DNA of 64,000 bases from Prochlorococcus sp. AG-347-J20 (lineage in GTDB: Bacteria > Cyanobacteriota > Cyanobacteriia > PCC-6307 > Cyanobiaceae): contig QCBW01000005.1 of NCBI GenBank assembly GCA_003281485.1, positions 1 through 64,000 on the forward strand, given 5' to 3'. Under the pieces are notes generated by a model, which saw only the letters and a list, made by a program, of their open reading frames with translations, was not told where the DNA came from and ran no database searches. How positions within the stretch are numbered: the first letter of the stretch is position 1; the number at the start of each line of letters is the position of its first letter. The translations under genes were made by a program, and so were the position numbers. Of this stretch, positions 20,281-30,363 are shown in pieces.

Positions 20281-22101
20281 TTGAAAGGAATCGCAGTAGG
20301 TCTATCAAGTAATTCAGAAGAAATTTTAAAGAGGCTAAAGAAAACGGAATTTATTGATGAAATTTATACTGCAAGCTCAACATTTAAAGAAAAAATTGAA
20401 GAGAACAGAATACCTTTAATAAAACCTAAAAAATTTTTCAAAGAAAAATGGAAAAATTTGGATTTAATAATCTTTATTGGATCAATAGGAGCCTCTATAA
20501 GATTAATAAATCCTTTCTTAACCTCAAAGGATCAAGATCCAGGCGTGATAGTAATAGATAACAAATGTTCCAAGATAGTGCCTTTAATTGGTTTACATCA
20601 GTCAAATACTCAAAATATCGCATTTCAAATTTCTAACTTATTCGGGGGACAAATAATAAAAACTAGTAACTCAAATGATCAAAAATTCCTAGATCTTGAT
20701 TCATTTGGCAATAACTGGGGGTGGAAAAAATCTGGGAAAATAGAGAAATGGTCGAAACTTGTAATTAAACAAGCTAAAAACGAAAAAATATTTTGCAAAC
20801 AATTATCTGGCAATACTTTATGGAAAACTTCAGAAGCAGCTGAGATTATTAATCAACTACACGAAAAAGAGACTGTAAAATCAGATTCCACATTTCACGT
20901 AAGTATATTCGAAAATCATGAAACAACATGGCATCCGCCCGTATTATGGATTGGCATTGGTTGTGAGAGAAATACCAGCAAAGAATTTATAGCAAACTCT
21001 TTAAATCATTTTTTGGAGTTAGAAAATCTATCACATTATTCAATTGCAGGATTTGCAACTATTGATATTAAAAAAAATGAGAAAGGCATTGTAGAACTTG
21101 CTGAAGAAAATAACTGGCCTATTAAGTTTTTTACTAAAGAAAATCTGTCAAAAGAAATTGTTCCTAATCCATCAATTATAGTACAAAAGGAAATTGGCAC
21201 ACCTTCTGTAGCAGAGGCTTCTTGTTTACTAGCAGCAGGCAAAGAATCAAAATTATTAAAAGAAAAAATAGTTTTTAAAGATAAAGATTTTTCAACAAGC
21301 AAATCTGGTGCAGTCACTTTTGCTGTAGCCGAATCAAAAAATCAATATTACCCAACAAATGGCGAAATTCATATTATTGGAAGTGGGCCTGGGGATACCT
21401 CCTTCCTAACCAATGATTCAAGAAAAGCACTTGCAAGATGTACTGTCTGGGTTGGATACAAAATGTATTTAGATTTAATTAAACCCTTAAAAAGGAGTGA
21501 CCAGGTTTTAATTGAAAGTAAACTTACTCAAGAAAAAGAAAGATGCTGCAAAGCAATTAAACTTGCAGAAGAGGGAATAAAAGTAGCATTAATTTCTTCA
21601 GGTGAATCTGGATTTTATGGAATGGCTGGTTTACTTTTAGAATTACTCCAAAAAATCCAAAAAAGATATAGACCTTACTTTGAAGTACACCCTGGAATTA
21701 GTAGTGTTCAATTGGCTGCGGCGCTTAGTGGCGCCCCACTAATGAATGACTTTTGTTCAATAAGCTTAAGTGATAAGTTAACTCCCTGGTCGTTAATAGA
21801 AAAAAGAATTGAAGGAGCTCTCATAGGTGATTTCGTAATAGCCTTATTTAACCCTCAATCAATTGAAAGAAATTGGCAGCTAAAAAGTGCGATTGATCTT
21901 TGTTTAAAATCTAGGCCAAAAGATACTCCCGTTTTAATAGCTAGACAAGTAGGTAGAGAAAAACAATCCAAAAAATTTTTTACTTTAAACAAAATCCCTT
22001 TTAAGGCGATAGATATGTTATCAATAATAATTATTGGGAATTCTCAAACCACGTTAAAAGATGAAATATTTCTAACTCCCAGAGGATATTTACAGAATTA
22101 A
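20281..22101 (+). CDS. cobJ: CbiG-CobJ fusion: cobalamin pathway enzyme
   Basis: This is a 606-residue two-part protein of corrin ring synthesis. Residues 1 to about 330 resemble CbiG (N-terminal, linker and C-terminal domains; FIGSIGASIRLINPFL, IGIGCERNTSKEFI, AEASCLLAAG), which opens the delta-lactone of cobalt-precorrin-5A. From about 362 the CobJ/CbiH C17-methyltransferase begins (IHIIGSGPGDTSFLT). It has the SAM-fold GESGFYGMAG and the segment HPGISSVQLAAALSGAPL. The start TTG at 20281 fits the family N-terminus. It is divergent from psaA. The fusion joins steps that are close together in ring contraction. Confidence 0.92.
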   Translation: MKGIAVGLSSNSEEILKRLKKTEFIDEIYTASSTFKEKIEENRIPLIKPKKFFKEKWKNLDLIIFIGSIGASIRLINPFLTSKDQDPGVIVIDNKCSKIVPLIGLHQSNTQNIAFQISNLFGGQIIKTSNSNDQKFLDLDSFGNNWGWKKSGKIEKWSKLVIKQAKNEKIFCKQLSGNTLWKTSEAAEIINQLHEKETVKSDSTFHVSIFENHETTWHPPVLWIGIGCERNTSKEFIANSLNHFLELENLSHYSIAGFATIDIKKNEKGIVELAEENNWPIKFFTKENLSKEIVPNPSIIVQKEIGTPSVAEASCLLAAGKESKLLKEKIVFKDKDFSTSKSGAVTFAVAESKNQYYPTNGEIHIIGSGPGDTSFLTNDSRKALARCTVWVGYKMYLDLIKPLKRSDQVLIESKLTQEKERCCKAIKLAEEGIKVALISSGESGFYGMAGLLLELLQKIQKRYRPYFEVHPGISSVQLAAALSGAPLMNDFCSISLSDKLTPWSLIEKRIEGALIGDFVIALFNPQSIERNWQLKSAIDLCLKSRPKDTPVLIARQVGREKQSKKFFTLNKIPFKAIDMLSIIIIGNSQTTLKDEIFLTPRGYLQN

Positions 22102-22191
22102 GTTTACATAATTAATAAATCAACTATAGGATGGTTTTTTGCTTTTTTTTAATAAGAATACTAATCTTTTAAAAGTGTTTGAGAAAATTCA

Positions 22192-22980
22192 TTGAAAAAT
22201 ATTGGATTAATTTTATTTGACATTGATGGTGTAATTCGAAGTGTAGAGAATAGTTACAGACTTTCATTAAAAAAAACAGTTCACAAATTTTCTGGATGGG
22301 AACCAAGTTATATAGATATTGATAATGCAAAAAATGAAGGGATCTGGAATAATGATTGGGATTTGAGTTTAGAACTTATAAAAAGATATTTAAGAAAAAA
22401 GAACTTGAACCTTGAAATACCCTCAAGAGAGACAATAGTTAAATGTTTTGAAAAGTTTTACTTTGGAGGAGATCAAAATAAAGATAGTAAATATTGGTCG
22501 GGATTCATAACAAATGAAGAGTTATTAGTTGAAAAAGAGTTTTTTGATTTATTAGATAGCAAAGGAATAATTTGGGGTTTTGTAAGTGGTGCAGAATCTG
22601 CTTCTGCAAAATTTGTTTTAGAAAAAAGACTTGGACTAAAATCACCTCCATTAATATCTATGGGGGAGGCTCCCGACAAGCCTAATCCTAATGGTTTAAT
22701 TTACCTATCAAAAAAACTTCTTGGAGATAAATTTGGAGCATCAAATGTTCCCATTGCATATGTAGGAGATACTATTGCTGATATAAACACAGTCATAAAC
22801 GCCAAAAAAGAAATACCATCACAGAAATTCATAAGTATTGGGATAGCTCCCCCTCATTTACATTTAAAGACACGTTTAAAGGAACGTATTACATACGAAG
22901 AAAATCTTAGAAAAGCAGGGGCTAACTTGATTTTAAATTCAATTAATGACCTTAAGAATATTAATCTTTACTTATTTTAA
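22192..22980 (+). CDS. HAD-superfamily phosphatase
   Basis: This is a 262-residue haloacid-dehalogenase-fold protein of the TIGR01548-like cyanobacterial group. The nucleophile motif is FDIDGV (Asp10, Asp12). A helical cap follows, then FVSGAES as motif II, a Lys in the PDKPNPNGL loop as motif III, and AYVGDTIADINT as motif IV. The substrate is unknown. The start is TTG at 22192, placed by the conserved first strand. It lies 90 nt after the cobJ fusion gene on the same strand and just upstream of the opposite-strand tRNA-Ser. Confidence 0.85.
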   Translation: MKNIGLILFDIDGVIRSVENSYRLSLKKTVHKFSGWEPSYIDIDNAKNEGIWNNDWDLSLELIKRYLRKKNLNLEIPSRETIVKCFEKFYFGGDQNKDSKYWSGFITNEELLVEKEFFDLLDSKGIIWGFVSGAESASAKFVLEKRLGLKSPPLISMGEAPDKPNPNGLIYLSKKLLGDKFGASNVPIAYVGDTIADINTVINAKKEIPSQKFISIGIAPPHLHLKTRLKERITYEENLRKAGANLILNSINDLKNINLYLF

Positions 22981-23016
22981 AAAAGTATAAACTCATAAAT
23001 ATTCCTTAATTAATTA

Positions 23017-23105
23017 CGGAGAGGGAGGGATTCGAACCCTCGACAAAAGTTACCTCCTGTAACTCCTTAGCAGGGAGCCGCTTTCAACCACTCAGCCACC
23101 TCTCC
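23017..23105 (-). tRNA. tRNA-Ser (anticodon GCU)
   Basis: The 89-nt minus-strand gene has acceptor arms GGAGAGG and CCTCTCC. The anticodon loop is centred on CTGCTAAG (anticodon GCU, reading AGC and AGU). A long variable arm typical of class II tRNA-Ser is present, and the T arm is GAGGGTTCGAATCCCTC. The discriminator base is G. CCA is not encoded. Confidence 0.95.
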
Positions 23106-23166
23106 AGTTCTTATACACTATCAATTTTTTTGCAAACATTCAAAATTATTTATTTAATCGAAATGT

Positions 23167-24366
23167 CTAATCAACTTGAACTCTCGGTAATCTGTTTTTG
23201 AAAGAACAAAGAATCTCCCATGGAATAGTGTTAGATTCTCTCGCCCATTCAATAGGAGAAATTACCTTGTCTCCATCAGATCCTAGTAAAACCATCGTAC
23301 TACCAATTTTTATATCATTTGAACCTGTTATATCCACCATCATTTGATCCATAGTTATAGATCCAACTTGGGGATAGAGTCTATCATTATGAATTACATT
23401 TATCTTACCTGAAAGATTTCTTGGCACTCCATCTGCATAACCAATACTTAATACAGCTAACTTAGTTTTTCTACTACTCACAAATTTCCCTCCGTAACTT
23501 ACACTTACTCCTTTATCAATAATTCTTGTAAATGCTACTTTTGCCTTTAAAAATAAAGCTGGTTTCAGAGATAAATTTTTATCTACTTTTGCCAGAGGAT
23601 TATATCCATACATTGAAAGTCCAACACGTACCATATGAAAATGAAAATCTTTACTGATAAGCATGCCCGCTGAATTAGCCAAATGAATCTTTATATGATG
23701 ATTGCTATTAACTTTGATTTGCTTTAATAATTCCTCAAACTTCAGTTTTTGGATTTGTGTACTACTTTTAGGATCTAGTAAGTTATCTTTATCAGCAGAT
23801 GATAAATGACTATATATTCCATTAATAGTAATATTTTCAAAAGATTTTATTTTTTCAAATTGCTGGACAAATTTTTTACACTCAAAACCTAATCTTGACA
23901 TTCCAGTATCAACCTTCAGATGTAAAGAAAATTTCAAGCCATATTGCTTACCAATATTGTTGCAAATTAAACATTCTCTTAAGCTACTAATAGTTGGCAT
24001 AAGATTATTTTTAAAAGATATTATTAAATCCTTTTTCGTATATAAATTTCCAAGTATAAGTATTGGTTCTTTAACTCCAGAAGATCGAAGCTTTATTCCT
24101 TCTTTTAAAGTAGCCACTCCTAATTGCGAGGCTCCACCTTTGATAGCATATTCAGATACTACTTTTGCATCGTGGCCGTATCCATCAGCTTTAACAACTG
24201 CCATAAATTCACAACTTTTACCTAATTTTGATCTTAAATGCCTCACATTTGATTCTAGTGCTTTACCTCTAACTTCAATCCATGCTCTTTGTTTTGGATC
24301 TATTTCTGTTTCAAAAGTTTGATATTTATCAAAATTTAATCCCTGATTTGTTTGCTGAATTTGCAT
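23167..24366 (-). CDS. alr: Alanine racemase
   Basis: This PLP enzyme converts L- to D-alanine for peptidoglycan precursors. It has 399 residues, about 20-30 more than usual, because of an N-terminal extension before WIEVRGKALESNVRHL. The PLP lysine is Lys59 in VVKADGYGH. SVSYGGKF and the GSITMDQMMVDI segment belong to the C-terminal domain and active site. ATG at 24366 is the only nearby ATG, but the true start could be a little downstream. It is divergent from an HNH nuclease gene. Confidence 0.94.
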   Translation of the reverse strand: MQIQQTNQGLNFDKYQTFETEIDPKQRAWIEVRGKALESNVRHLRSKLGKSCEFMAVVKADGYGHDAKVVSEYAIKGGASQLGVATLKEGIKLRSSGVKEPILILGNLYTKKDLIISFKNNLMPTISSLRECLICNNIGKQYGLKFSLHLKVDTGMSRLGFECKKFVQQFEKIKSFENITINGIYSHLSSADKDNLLDPKSSTQIQKLKFEELLKQIKVNSNHHIKIHLANSAGMLISKDFHFHMVRVGLSMYGYNPLAKVDKNLSLKPALFLKAKVAFTRIIDKGVSVSYGGKFVSSRKTKLAVLSIGYADGVPRNLSGKINVIHNDRLYPQVGSITMDQMMVDITGSNDIKIGSTMVLLGSDGDKVISPIEWARESNTIPWEILCSFKNRLPRVQVD

Positions 24367-24434
24367 TAACTTTGCACAATTATATGCGGTTATTGAAATA
24401 TACAGTTAGCATGACATGTAAATAGTATTTTGGC

Positions 24435-24941
24435 ATGGGCCAGACTCTAGTTTTAAATGCATCTTATGAACCTTTAAACATCACTTCTTGGCGAAGAGCT
24501 ATTATATTGATGATAAAAGGTAAAGCAGAAAGCTTAGAAGAAGATAATTCCTATTCAATACATAGCGGCAAAAATTTACCTACGGTTATAAGACTTCGTT
24601 ACTACGTTAAAGTTCCTTATAGAGAGGTTTCTTTAACAAGAAAAAATATTCTCTTAAGAGATAATAATGCCTGCCAATACTGTAACTATAGGGGCAGTGA
24701 TCTATCAATTGATCATGTTTTACCGAGAAGCAGAGGTGGAACTGATAACTGGGAAAATGTTACAACAGCATGTCTTAGATGTAATGTACAAAAAGGTAAT
24801 CGCACCCCTGAAGAGGCAAACATGCCTTTAAAACGAAAGCCCTATCGCCCACTAAGTAATCTTAATTTTGAAGCTACAAAACAAATTGATTCTGGCAGAC
24901 ACAAAGAATGGAGTAAATATGTAATAGGCGTAGCAATATAA
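24435..24941 (+). CDS. HNH endonuclease family protein
   Basis: This is a 168-residue protein of the small cyanobacterial HNH group. An N-terminal MGQTLVLNASYEPLNITSW region is followed by the HNH fold: zinc-type C80-x-x-C83, LSIDHVLPRSRGG with the catalytic His94, ENVTTACLRCNVQKGN with C113-x-x-C116. The family occurs as a conserved single gene in cyanobacteria; the biological substrate is unknown. There is no sign of a restriction methylase or intron/intein context. It converges on prfA with a 10-nt gap. Confidence 0.88.
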   Translation: MGQTLVLNASYEPLNITSWRRAIILMIKGKAESLEEDNSYSIHSGKNLPTVIRLRYYVKVPYREVSLTRKNILLRDNNACQYCNYRGSDLSIDHVLPRSRGGTDNWENVTTACLRCNVQKGNRTPEEANMPLKRKPYRPLSNLNFEATKQIDSGRHKEWSKYVIGVAI

Positions 24942-24951
24942 TAATAAGTTC

Positions 24952-26046
24952 CTAATTTGTTTCGTTATTAAAATCTTCCATCATTCTTTTTTGTTCTTGA
25001 GCTATACATGCATCAATTACTTCCTCTAATTGACCAGCTAGTATTGGTTCTAATGAAAAATTGGAACCTAACCTATGATCCGTTGTCCTATTATCTTTAA
25101 AATTATAGGTTCTAATTTTTTCACTCCTATCACCTGTGCCAACTTGTGAAAGCCTTTGTGATCTCTCTTTAGCATTAGCTTCTTTTAATTGTATTTCATA
25201 TAATTTAGCTCTTAAAATTTCCATTGCTCGTTCACGATTTTGTAATTGTGATCTCTCTTGAGTACAAAACACTCTTATACCTGTGGGCTTGTGGAGAAGA
25301 TCAATAGCTGTCTCTACCTTGTTTACATTTTGTCCTCCTGCGCCTCCTGATCTTGCTGTGCCAACCTCTAAATCTGTTGGATCAATTTTTACCTCTACAG
25401 GATCAGCTTCAGGCATAACAGCCACCGTAGCAGTTGAGGTATGAACTCTACCCTGAGACTCAGTTGCTGGAACTCTTTGGACTCTATGAACACCAGCCTC
25501 AAATTTAAGCTGACTATATACAGAATCTCCTTTAACTGAGATAACTAACTCTTTAAATCCACCCATATCTGACTCAGAAGCACTCACAGGTTTTACAGAC
25601 CATCCAATTTTTTGTCCATATCTCTCATACATTCTTGCTAAATCTCCGGCCCATATACAAGCTTCATTTCCTCCAGCACCGGCTCTTATTTCTAACATTA
25701 CGCTTCTCTCATCTCGTGGATCTTTAGGTAATAAGGCAAGTGTAGTTTTTTGAATAAGTTCATTCTTAAAGGCCTCTAGATTATTTAACTCTTCATTTAT
25801 TAAAGATTCCATCTCTTTATCATTCCTTATCTCTTTCAATAGATTCTTGGAATCTTCAAGTTCCATATCAGTATCAAGCAACTTATTGTAATCAATCACT
25901 AAGGGTTCCAATTTAGACCTTTCTCTTGCTATTGATTCTAATTTCTTAGGATCATTAGCTATGTCTGGATCTGCGAGCTGCACTTCCAAATTTTCAAAAC
26001 TTTCTGCAGCAGTTTTCAACCTTGCAATTAATGTTGAGTATTCCAA
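24952..26046 (-). CDS. prfA: Peptide chain release factor 1
   Basis: RF1 ends translation at UAA and UAG. It has 364 residues. The stop-recognition PxT motif is PAT within [13 protein letters not shown], which distinguishes RF1 from RF2. The catalytic GGQ lies in [14 protein letters not shown]. The start is TTG at 26046, fitting the N-terminal helix [10 protein letters not shown]. It is the last gene of the long ribosomal protein cluster on this strand, 28 nt after rpmE. Confidence 0.96.
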   Translation of the reverse strand: MEYSTLIARLKTAAESFENLEVQLADPDIANDPKKLESIARERSKLEPLVIDYNKLLDTDMELEDSKNLLKEIRNDKEMESLINEELNNLEAFKNELIQKTTLALLPKDPRDERSVMLEIRAGAGGNEACIWAGDLARMYERYGQKIGWSVKPVSASESDMGGFKELVISVKGDSVYSQLKFEAGVHRVQRVPATESQGRVHTSTATVAVMPEADPVEVKIDPTDLEVGTARSGGAGGQNVNKVETAIDLLHKPTGIRVFCTQERSQLQNRERAMEILRAKLYEIQLKEANAKERSQRLSQVGTGDRSEKIRTYNFKDNRTTDHRLGSNFSLEPILAGQLEEVIDACIAQEQKRMMEDFNNETN

Positions 26047-26074
26047 TTGAAATTATGCTTAATATTTGAAAGTT

Positions 26075-26335
26075 TTATTTTTTAGAGTCTTTTTCTTCTT
26101 TTTTATCCTTAGATGTTGCTGAATTAGCTGAACCCATGCCATATTTTTTCATGAATCTATCAACTCTTCCTTCTGTATCAAGAATTTTTTGAGTTCCTGT
26201 GAAGAAAGGATGATTACCACTCCATACATCAACATGAAGTTCAGGTTGAGTCGAACCAGTAGTCATTACTACTTCTCCATTACAAATCACTTTTGCATCT
26301 GGATACCATTTTGGGTGAATTTCTGATTTTGGCAT
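26075..26335 (-). CDS. rpmE: 50S ribosomal protein L31
   Basis: This is an 86-residue L31 of the long type with a Lys/Glu-rich C-terminal tail. It has HPKWYPDAKVICNGEV and the WSGNHPFFTGTQKILDTEGR core. Only one Cys is present, so it is the zinc-free (C-minus) kind lacking the CXXC zinc ribbon. ATG at 26335 lies 13 nt after rpsI. Confidence 0.95.
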   Translation of the reverse strand: MPKSEIHPKWYPDAKVICNGEVVMTTGSTQPELHVDVWSGNHPFFTGTQKILDTEGRVDRFMKKYGMGSANSATSKDKKEEKDSKK

Positions 26336-26348
26336 AATTAAAATTCCT

Positions 26349-26759
26349 TTAACGTTTAGAGAATTGTGGAGCTTTTCGTGCTTTTTTTAGACCATATTTT
26401 CTTCTTTCCTTAGCTCTAGGATCTCTACTGAGATGCCCTTCAGTTTTAAGAGGTTTCCGATTGTCTGGAGATAATTCACAAAGTGCTCTTGCTGCACCTT
26501 GCTTAATAGCATCTGCTTGACCTGTTAATCCACCGCCATAAACATTAACCAAGATATCATACGAATTTTCAAGGCCTAAAGTTTGCAATGGTGCTTTAAT
26601 TGAATTCAAGTGTAAAGGATTAAAATTTAAGTAATCATCACCTAAACGGCCATTAATTTTTACTTGACCATTTCCTGGAACTAATCGAACTCTTGCCACT
26701 GAAGTTTTTCTTCTTCCAGTTCCCCAATAAACAGCTTTGTTTTTTATTTGACTATTCAT
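26349..26759 (-). CDS. rpsI: 30S ribosomal protein S9
   Basis: S9 has a C-terminal tail that reaches the P-site tRNA. This copy has 136 residues, normal length. It contains [16 protein letters not shown] at the N-terminus and ends [12 protein letters not shown], with the conserved terminal Lys-Arg. It is 9 nt downstream of rplM, the usual rplM-rpsI pair. Confidence 0.97.
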   Translation of the reverse strand: MNSQIKNKAVYWGTGRRKTSVARVRLVPGNGQVKINGRLGDDYLNFNPLHLNSIKAPLQTLGLENSYDILVNVYGGGLTGQADAIKQGAARALCELSPDNRKPLKTEGHLSRDPRAKERRKYGLKKARKAPQFSKR

Positions 26760-26768
26760 TTTAGTAAA

Positions 26769-27200
26769 TTAACAATTTAATAATACAGGATTTTGGGCGG
26801 CATGAGGATGATCAGCACCTTTATAAACTTTTAGTTTTTTAAATTGCTGTCTTCCCAAAGAGTTGTGAGGCAGCATACCTTTAACAGCTTGCTCGATGAT
26901 TCTTTCAGGAATTCTTTCTTGAAGAGCCTCAAATTTTTCAACTTTCATTCCTCCTGGTCTACCAGAATGTCTTCTATATAATTTCTGTGATGCTTTTTTA
27001 CCTGTTACCTCAACTTTCTCAGCGTTAACAACAATAACAAAATCACCCGTGTCTAAATGAGGAGTAAATGTTGGTTTATTTTTTCCTCTCAAAACAGTTG
27101 CAATCTCTGTAGCGAGTCTCCCAAGCGTCTTATCTTTTGCATCCACTAAAAACCAATTTCTTTCAATAGTTTCTAGTGGTGGAGTAATTGTTTTATTCAT
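26769..27200 (-). CDS. rplM: 50S ribosomal protein L13
   Basis: L13 is an early-assembling 50S protein. It has 143 residues, normal length, with [16 protein letters not shown] and the HSGRPGGMK segment, and it is paired with rpsI downstream. A plausible own promoter lies about 40 nt upstream (see 27239-27268), so transcription may restart after truA. Confidence 0.97.
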   Translation of the reverse strand: MNKTITPPLETIERNWFLVDAKDKTLGRLATEIATVLRGKNKPTFTPHLDTGDFVIVVNAEKVEVTGKKASQKLYRRHSGRPGGMKVEKFEALQERIPERIIEQAVKGMLPHNSLGRQQFKKLKVYKGADHPHAAQNPVLLNC

Positions 27201-27238
27201 TTACCAAACTATGCAAATAAATTTAAATTAAGTATTAA

Positions 27239-27268
27239 ATTCTACCTTATTGGAGGAGTATTAAACAA
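27239..27268 (-). promoter_or_regulatory. Candidate promoter for rplM-rpsI
   Basis: On the minus strand a -35-like TTGTTT (27268-27263) is followed after 18 nt by TAGAAT (27244-27239), about 38 nt before the rplM ATG. It is in the 114-nt gap after truA, the largest gap inside this cluster. The hexamers are seen; activity is inferred. Confidence 0.4.
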
Positions 27269-27314
27269 TAACTTTAGATTATTTACACAAATAACTTGCT
27301 TAAATCAAATTTAC

Positions 27315-28121
27315 TTAAGAAAAACCTTCTATTAAAAATACTGGAAAAAAATCGTTTTTATTGATCTTTTTAAAAACATTTTCTGAATATACAGAATTTA
27401 CGAAACATAAACCCTTTGCTGGAGCTGACTCTTTAACATCTTTTTTCCTTTTATTAGTCCATCTATCTGTAAAAATTTCTGGTGAAATTTTTTTTTCTCC
27501 AACTAAAACCAGTTGACCAACTATTAAACGAACCATCCCATAGAGAAAACCAGTAGCTTTAATATCAACTAGAACTAAATCGTGTATTCGTTTAATATCA
27601 ATATTCTTTATTTTCGTGATAGATGTTTTCCTATTGCTTCCAGTTTTCTGAAAAGCAAAAAAGTCATGTTCTCCTTCCATTCTCTTAGATGCATTTGACA
27701 TTAAACCTTCATCTAGCACTTTTTGGTACCTATGCCATGACCAATTATTTATGAATACGTTAGGAAATTTACTATTATTAATTACATATCGATAATGTCT
27801 ATAGATTGCTGAATAGCATGCGTGCCAACTATCTCTAACCTCAACTGATTCCAAAATCCTAATTGTTAATGGTAAAAAACTATTGAGTACATATGAATAT
27901 CTATTGCCTGGAATTAAACAATCAATATCAAAATGAACTACTTGTCCTGATGCATGAACCCCTGCATCAGTTCTTCCTGCAGCAAAAGTCTTTACCACTT
28001 GATGAGTAATTTTATATAGGGCTTTCTCTAAAATTTCCTGAACTGTAGAGGCATTTTTTTGTCTTTGCCAACCTGAATAATTAGATCCATCATATTGAAC
28101 TAGTAAAGCAACTCTTTTCAA
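27315..28121 (-). CDS. truA: tRNA pseudouridine(38-40) synthase
   Basis: TruA isomerises uridines 38-40 in the anticodon stem-loop of many tRNAs. It has 268 residues. The catalytic Asp52 lies in AAGRTDAGVHASGQ. It starts MKRVALLVQYDGSNYSGWQ with TTG at 28121. It sits between rplQ and rplM in the ribosomal cluster, a common cyanobacterial placement, 38 nt after rplQ. Confidence 0.95.
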   Translation of the reverse strand: MKRVALLVQYDGSNYSGWQRQKNASTVQEILEKALYKITHQVVKTFAAGRTDAGVHASGQVVHFDIDCLIPGNRYSYVLNSFLPLTIRILESVEVRDSWHACYSAIYRHYRYVINNSKFPNVFINNWSWHRYQKVLDEGLMSNASKRMEGEHDFFAFQKTGSNRKTSITKIKNIDIKRIHDLVLVDIKATGFLYGMVRLIVGQLVLVGEKKISPEIFTDRWTNKRKKDVKESAPAKGLCFVNSVYSENVFKKINKNDFFPVFLIEGFS

Positions 28122-28159
28122 ATGTTATTTTCTAGTAAAAAGCACCTTTTTGAAATAAC

Positions 28160-28510
28160 TTAAACAAGTTCGATAATAGCCATCTGAGCATTATCACCTT
28201 TTCTTGAGACAGTTCTAACTATACGTGTATAACCACCTTTCCTGTCTCCATATCGTTCTTTTGCTTTTTCAAATAATGAATGCACTAATTTTTTATCATA
28301 AATATATCCAATAGCTCTTCTTCTAGAAGACAAACTACCATCTTTAGCTAAAGAAATCATTCTTTCGGCTTCGTTTCTTAAAGCTTTTGCTCTAGCTTTT
28401 GTAGTAGTCACTCTACCTTCTCTAATTAATTGTGTGGTCAAACCTCTTAAAAGTGCTTTCCTCTGGTCAGCAGGTTTACTCAATAATGGAATTCTAAGTT
28501 GGTGTCTCAT
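28160..28510 (-). CDS. rplQ: 50S ribosomal protein L17
   Basis: L17 lies near the peptide exit tunnel. It has 116 residues, normal for bacteria. The N-terminus [20 protein letters not shown] and the internal [17 protein letters not shown] are typical. It follows rpoA by 14 nt, the standard alpha-operon end. Confidence 0.97.
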   Translation of the reverse strand: MRHQLRIPLLSKPADQRKALLRGLTTQLIREGRVTTTKARAKALRNEAERMISLAKDGSLSSRRRAIGYIYDKKLVHSLFEKAKERYGDRKGGYTRIVRTVSRKGDNAQMAIIELV

Positions 28511-28524
28511 AATCTTAAAAATTG

Positions 28525-29463
28525 TTAAACAGAAGTTCTGCTTTGTGGAATAGAAATTCCTATTCTTTCAAGAGCCTCAATAACTTCATCTGCAGATTTT
28601 GAGCCAAAGTTCTTTATCTCAAGAAGATCTTCATAGCTAAAGCCCATTAAATCTGAAACAGAGTTAACTTGTGCTCTTTTAAGACAATTATATGCTCTAA
28701 CGGACAAGTTTAGTTCCTCAAGAGGAATTTGAGCTTCAGGAGATGGTTCAGGTTCTTCAGGTATTTCCTCCACCATTGTAACAGTTGCAAGAGGTTGGAA
28801 TAGTTCTATTAACTGGTTTGCAGCTTCAGCGATAGCATCATCAGGACTCGTTGAGCCATCTGTTACAACTTCCATTTTTAATCTTTCTCTACCTGTTCCA
28901 CCCTCTGCTACTGCGGTTTCGTCAATCGTAAAATTAACTCTTTTAACTGGCATAAATACAGCATCTATCTGAAGTAAATCTATAGCAGTGGTCTCTTCAT
29001 TCTTACGATCCACAGGTCTATAGCCTACACCCCTTTCCACATGAATCTCTAACTCTAAATTATGACCATCCTGAATGGTTGCAATGGGTTTTTCACCATC
29101 AACAATTTCAACTTGAGAGGAAAATTGTATATCATTTGCCGTAACTTCCATTGGACCAGTTGCTACTAACCTACCGATTTCGAGATCTGGATTAGAACTA
29201 TTAATGGATAGTTGCTTACAATTTAGAAGAATATCTAAAACGTCTTCTCTAACTCCAGGAATAGTAGCATATTCATGATTAATGCCTGCTATTCTGACCG
29301 CAGTGACGGCACTTCCTTCGAGTCCTCCCATAAGGACTCTTCTAAGCGAATTACCCAAAGTTGTAGCTTGTCCCCTTTCTAAAGGGCCAATTAAGAAAGT
29401 TCCTGTTTGGGAGCGATCATCTGCTATTTGATGGTCGATTCTGTCAATCTGGTATTGCAACAC
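28525..29463 (-). CDS. rpoA: RNA polymerase alpha subunit
   Basis: The alpha subunit starts polymerase assembly and contacts activators and UP elements. It has 312 residues: an N-terminal dimerisation domain ([20 protein letters not shown]) and a C-terminal domain from about 245 ([34 protein letters not shown]). The start is GTG at 29463, followed by a TTG codon. The 55-nt leader after rpsK holds an uninterrupted C10-A7 run on the coding strand, which is unusual here (see findings). Confidence 0.97.
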   Translation of the reverse strand: MLQYQIDRIDHQIADDRSQTGTFLIGPLERGQATTLGNSLRRVLMGGLEGSAVTAVRIAGINHEYATIPGVREDVLDILLNCKQLSINSSNPDLEIGRLVATGPMEVTANDIQFSSQVEIVDGEKPIATIQDGHNLELEIHVERGVGYRPVDRKNEETTAIDLLQIDAVFMPVKRVNFTIDETAVAEGGTGRERLKMEVVTDGSTSPDDAIAEAANQLIELFQPLATVTMVEEIPEEPEPSPEAQIPLEELNLSVRAYNCLKRAQVNSVSDLMGFSYEDLLEIKNFGSKSADEVIEALERIGISIPQSRTSV

Positions 29464-29489
29464 GGAAATAAAATGTTAAAAGTTTTTTT

Positions 29490-29499
29490 GGGGGGGGGG
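29490..29499. repeat. G10 homopolymer (C10 on the coding strand) in the rpoA leader
   Basis: Ten consecutive G on the plus strand are preceded by seven T (29483-29489). They sit in the 55-nt gap between rpsK and rpoA. Long G/C runs are rare in such AT-rich DNA and prone to length change. Confidence 0.9.
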
Positions 29500-29518
29500 T
29501 TGAGAGAATGGTTAAGAC

Positions 29519-29911
29519 TTAAACGCGTCTCCGTTTAGGTCTTCTACATCCATTATGAGGTAATGGAGTTACATCTCTTATTAGAGTTATTTCTAAACCG
29601 GCCACTTGTAAAGCTCTTATGGCCGTTTCCCTACCTGAGCCAGGTCCTCTAACTAATACCTCTATTTGTCTCATACCTTGGTCTAAAGCTCTTCTAGCTG
29701 CAGCTTCAGCAGCAGTTTGAGCTGCAAATGGGGTACCTTTACGAGCACCTTTAAACCCACTAGCACCCGCAGAGGACCACGATATTACATGACCAGAAGT
29801 GTCAGTGATTGAGACAATAGTGTTATTAAATGTGCTCTGAATATGTACAACACCATTTGGTACATTACGTTTAGATTTCTTTGAACCTGTTTTTTTTACT
29901 GTTGCTGCCAT
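29519..29911 (-). CDS. rpsK: 30S ribosomal protein S11
   Basis: S11 lies on the platform of the 30S subunit near the E-site mRNA. It has 130 residues. The core is [17 protein letters not shown] with [19 protein letters not shown] at the C-terminus, the standard ending. ATG is at 29911, 44 nt after rpsM. Confidence 0.97.
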   Translation of the reverse strand: MAATVKKTGSKKSKRNVPNGVVHIQSTFNNTIVSITDTSGHVISWSSAGASGFKGARKGTPFAAQTAAEAAARRALDQGMRQIEVLVRGPGSGRETAIRALQVAGLEITLIRDVTPLPHNGCRRPKRRRV

Positions 29912-29955
29912 GATTTTTTAATTTAATATTTGAATTTGTTAGTGAATTTAATTAA

Positions 29956-30321
29956 TTATTTTTTTCTTCCAGCAACTGTTTTTCTAGAACCACGTCTTGT
30001 TCTTGCATTGGTTCTGGTTCTTTGGCCTCTTACTGGAAGACTCATTCGATGCCTTCTTCCTCTAATACAACCTATATCTTGTAATCGTTTTAAGGCCATA
30101 CCCTCTTTCCTTCTCAAATCTCCTTCTAAAGTGAATTCTTCTGTAGCACCTCTAAGTTTTTGTACATCTGAATCTGAAAGATCTTTGACACGAATATCGG
30201 GGTTTACACCAGTATTAGCAAGAATTAGCTTTGATCTTGTCAAACCAATTCCATACACATATGTAAGTGCAATTTCAACTCGCTTTTCGCGAGGTATGTC
30301 AATTCCTGCAATCCTGGCCAC
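29956..30321 (-). CDS. rpsM: 30S ribosomal protein S13
   Basis: S13 is in the 30S head and makes bridges to the 50S subunit and P-site tRNA. It has 121 residues, starts [19 protein letters not shown] with GTG at 30321, and ends in a basic tail ([15 protein letters not shown]). It follows rpmJ by 42 nt. Confidence 0.97.
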   Translation of the reverse strand: MARIAGIDIPREKRVEIALTYVYGIGLTRSKLILANTGVNPDIRVKDLSDSDVQKLRGATEEFTLEGDLRRKEGMALKRLQDIGCIRGRRHRMSLPVRGQRTRTNARTRRGSRKTVAGRKK

Positions 30322-30363
30322 GTGTTTTGAGTAAGTAAAAGTTTGAATTAGTAAGGTTTGGGT

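Noticed and set aside
23017..23105. tRNA-Ser as an integration site for a genomic island
   Set aside because: Neighbours on both sides are core genes (HAD phosphatase, alr), with no integrase and no repeated tRNA 3' end seen.
29930..30334. Plus-strand 134-residue frame
   Set aside because: It is the antisense of rpsM, whose codons and protein are unmistakable.
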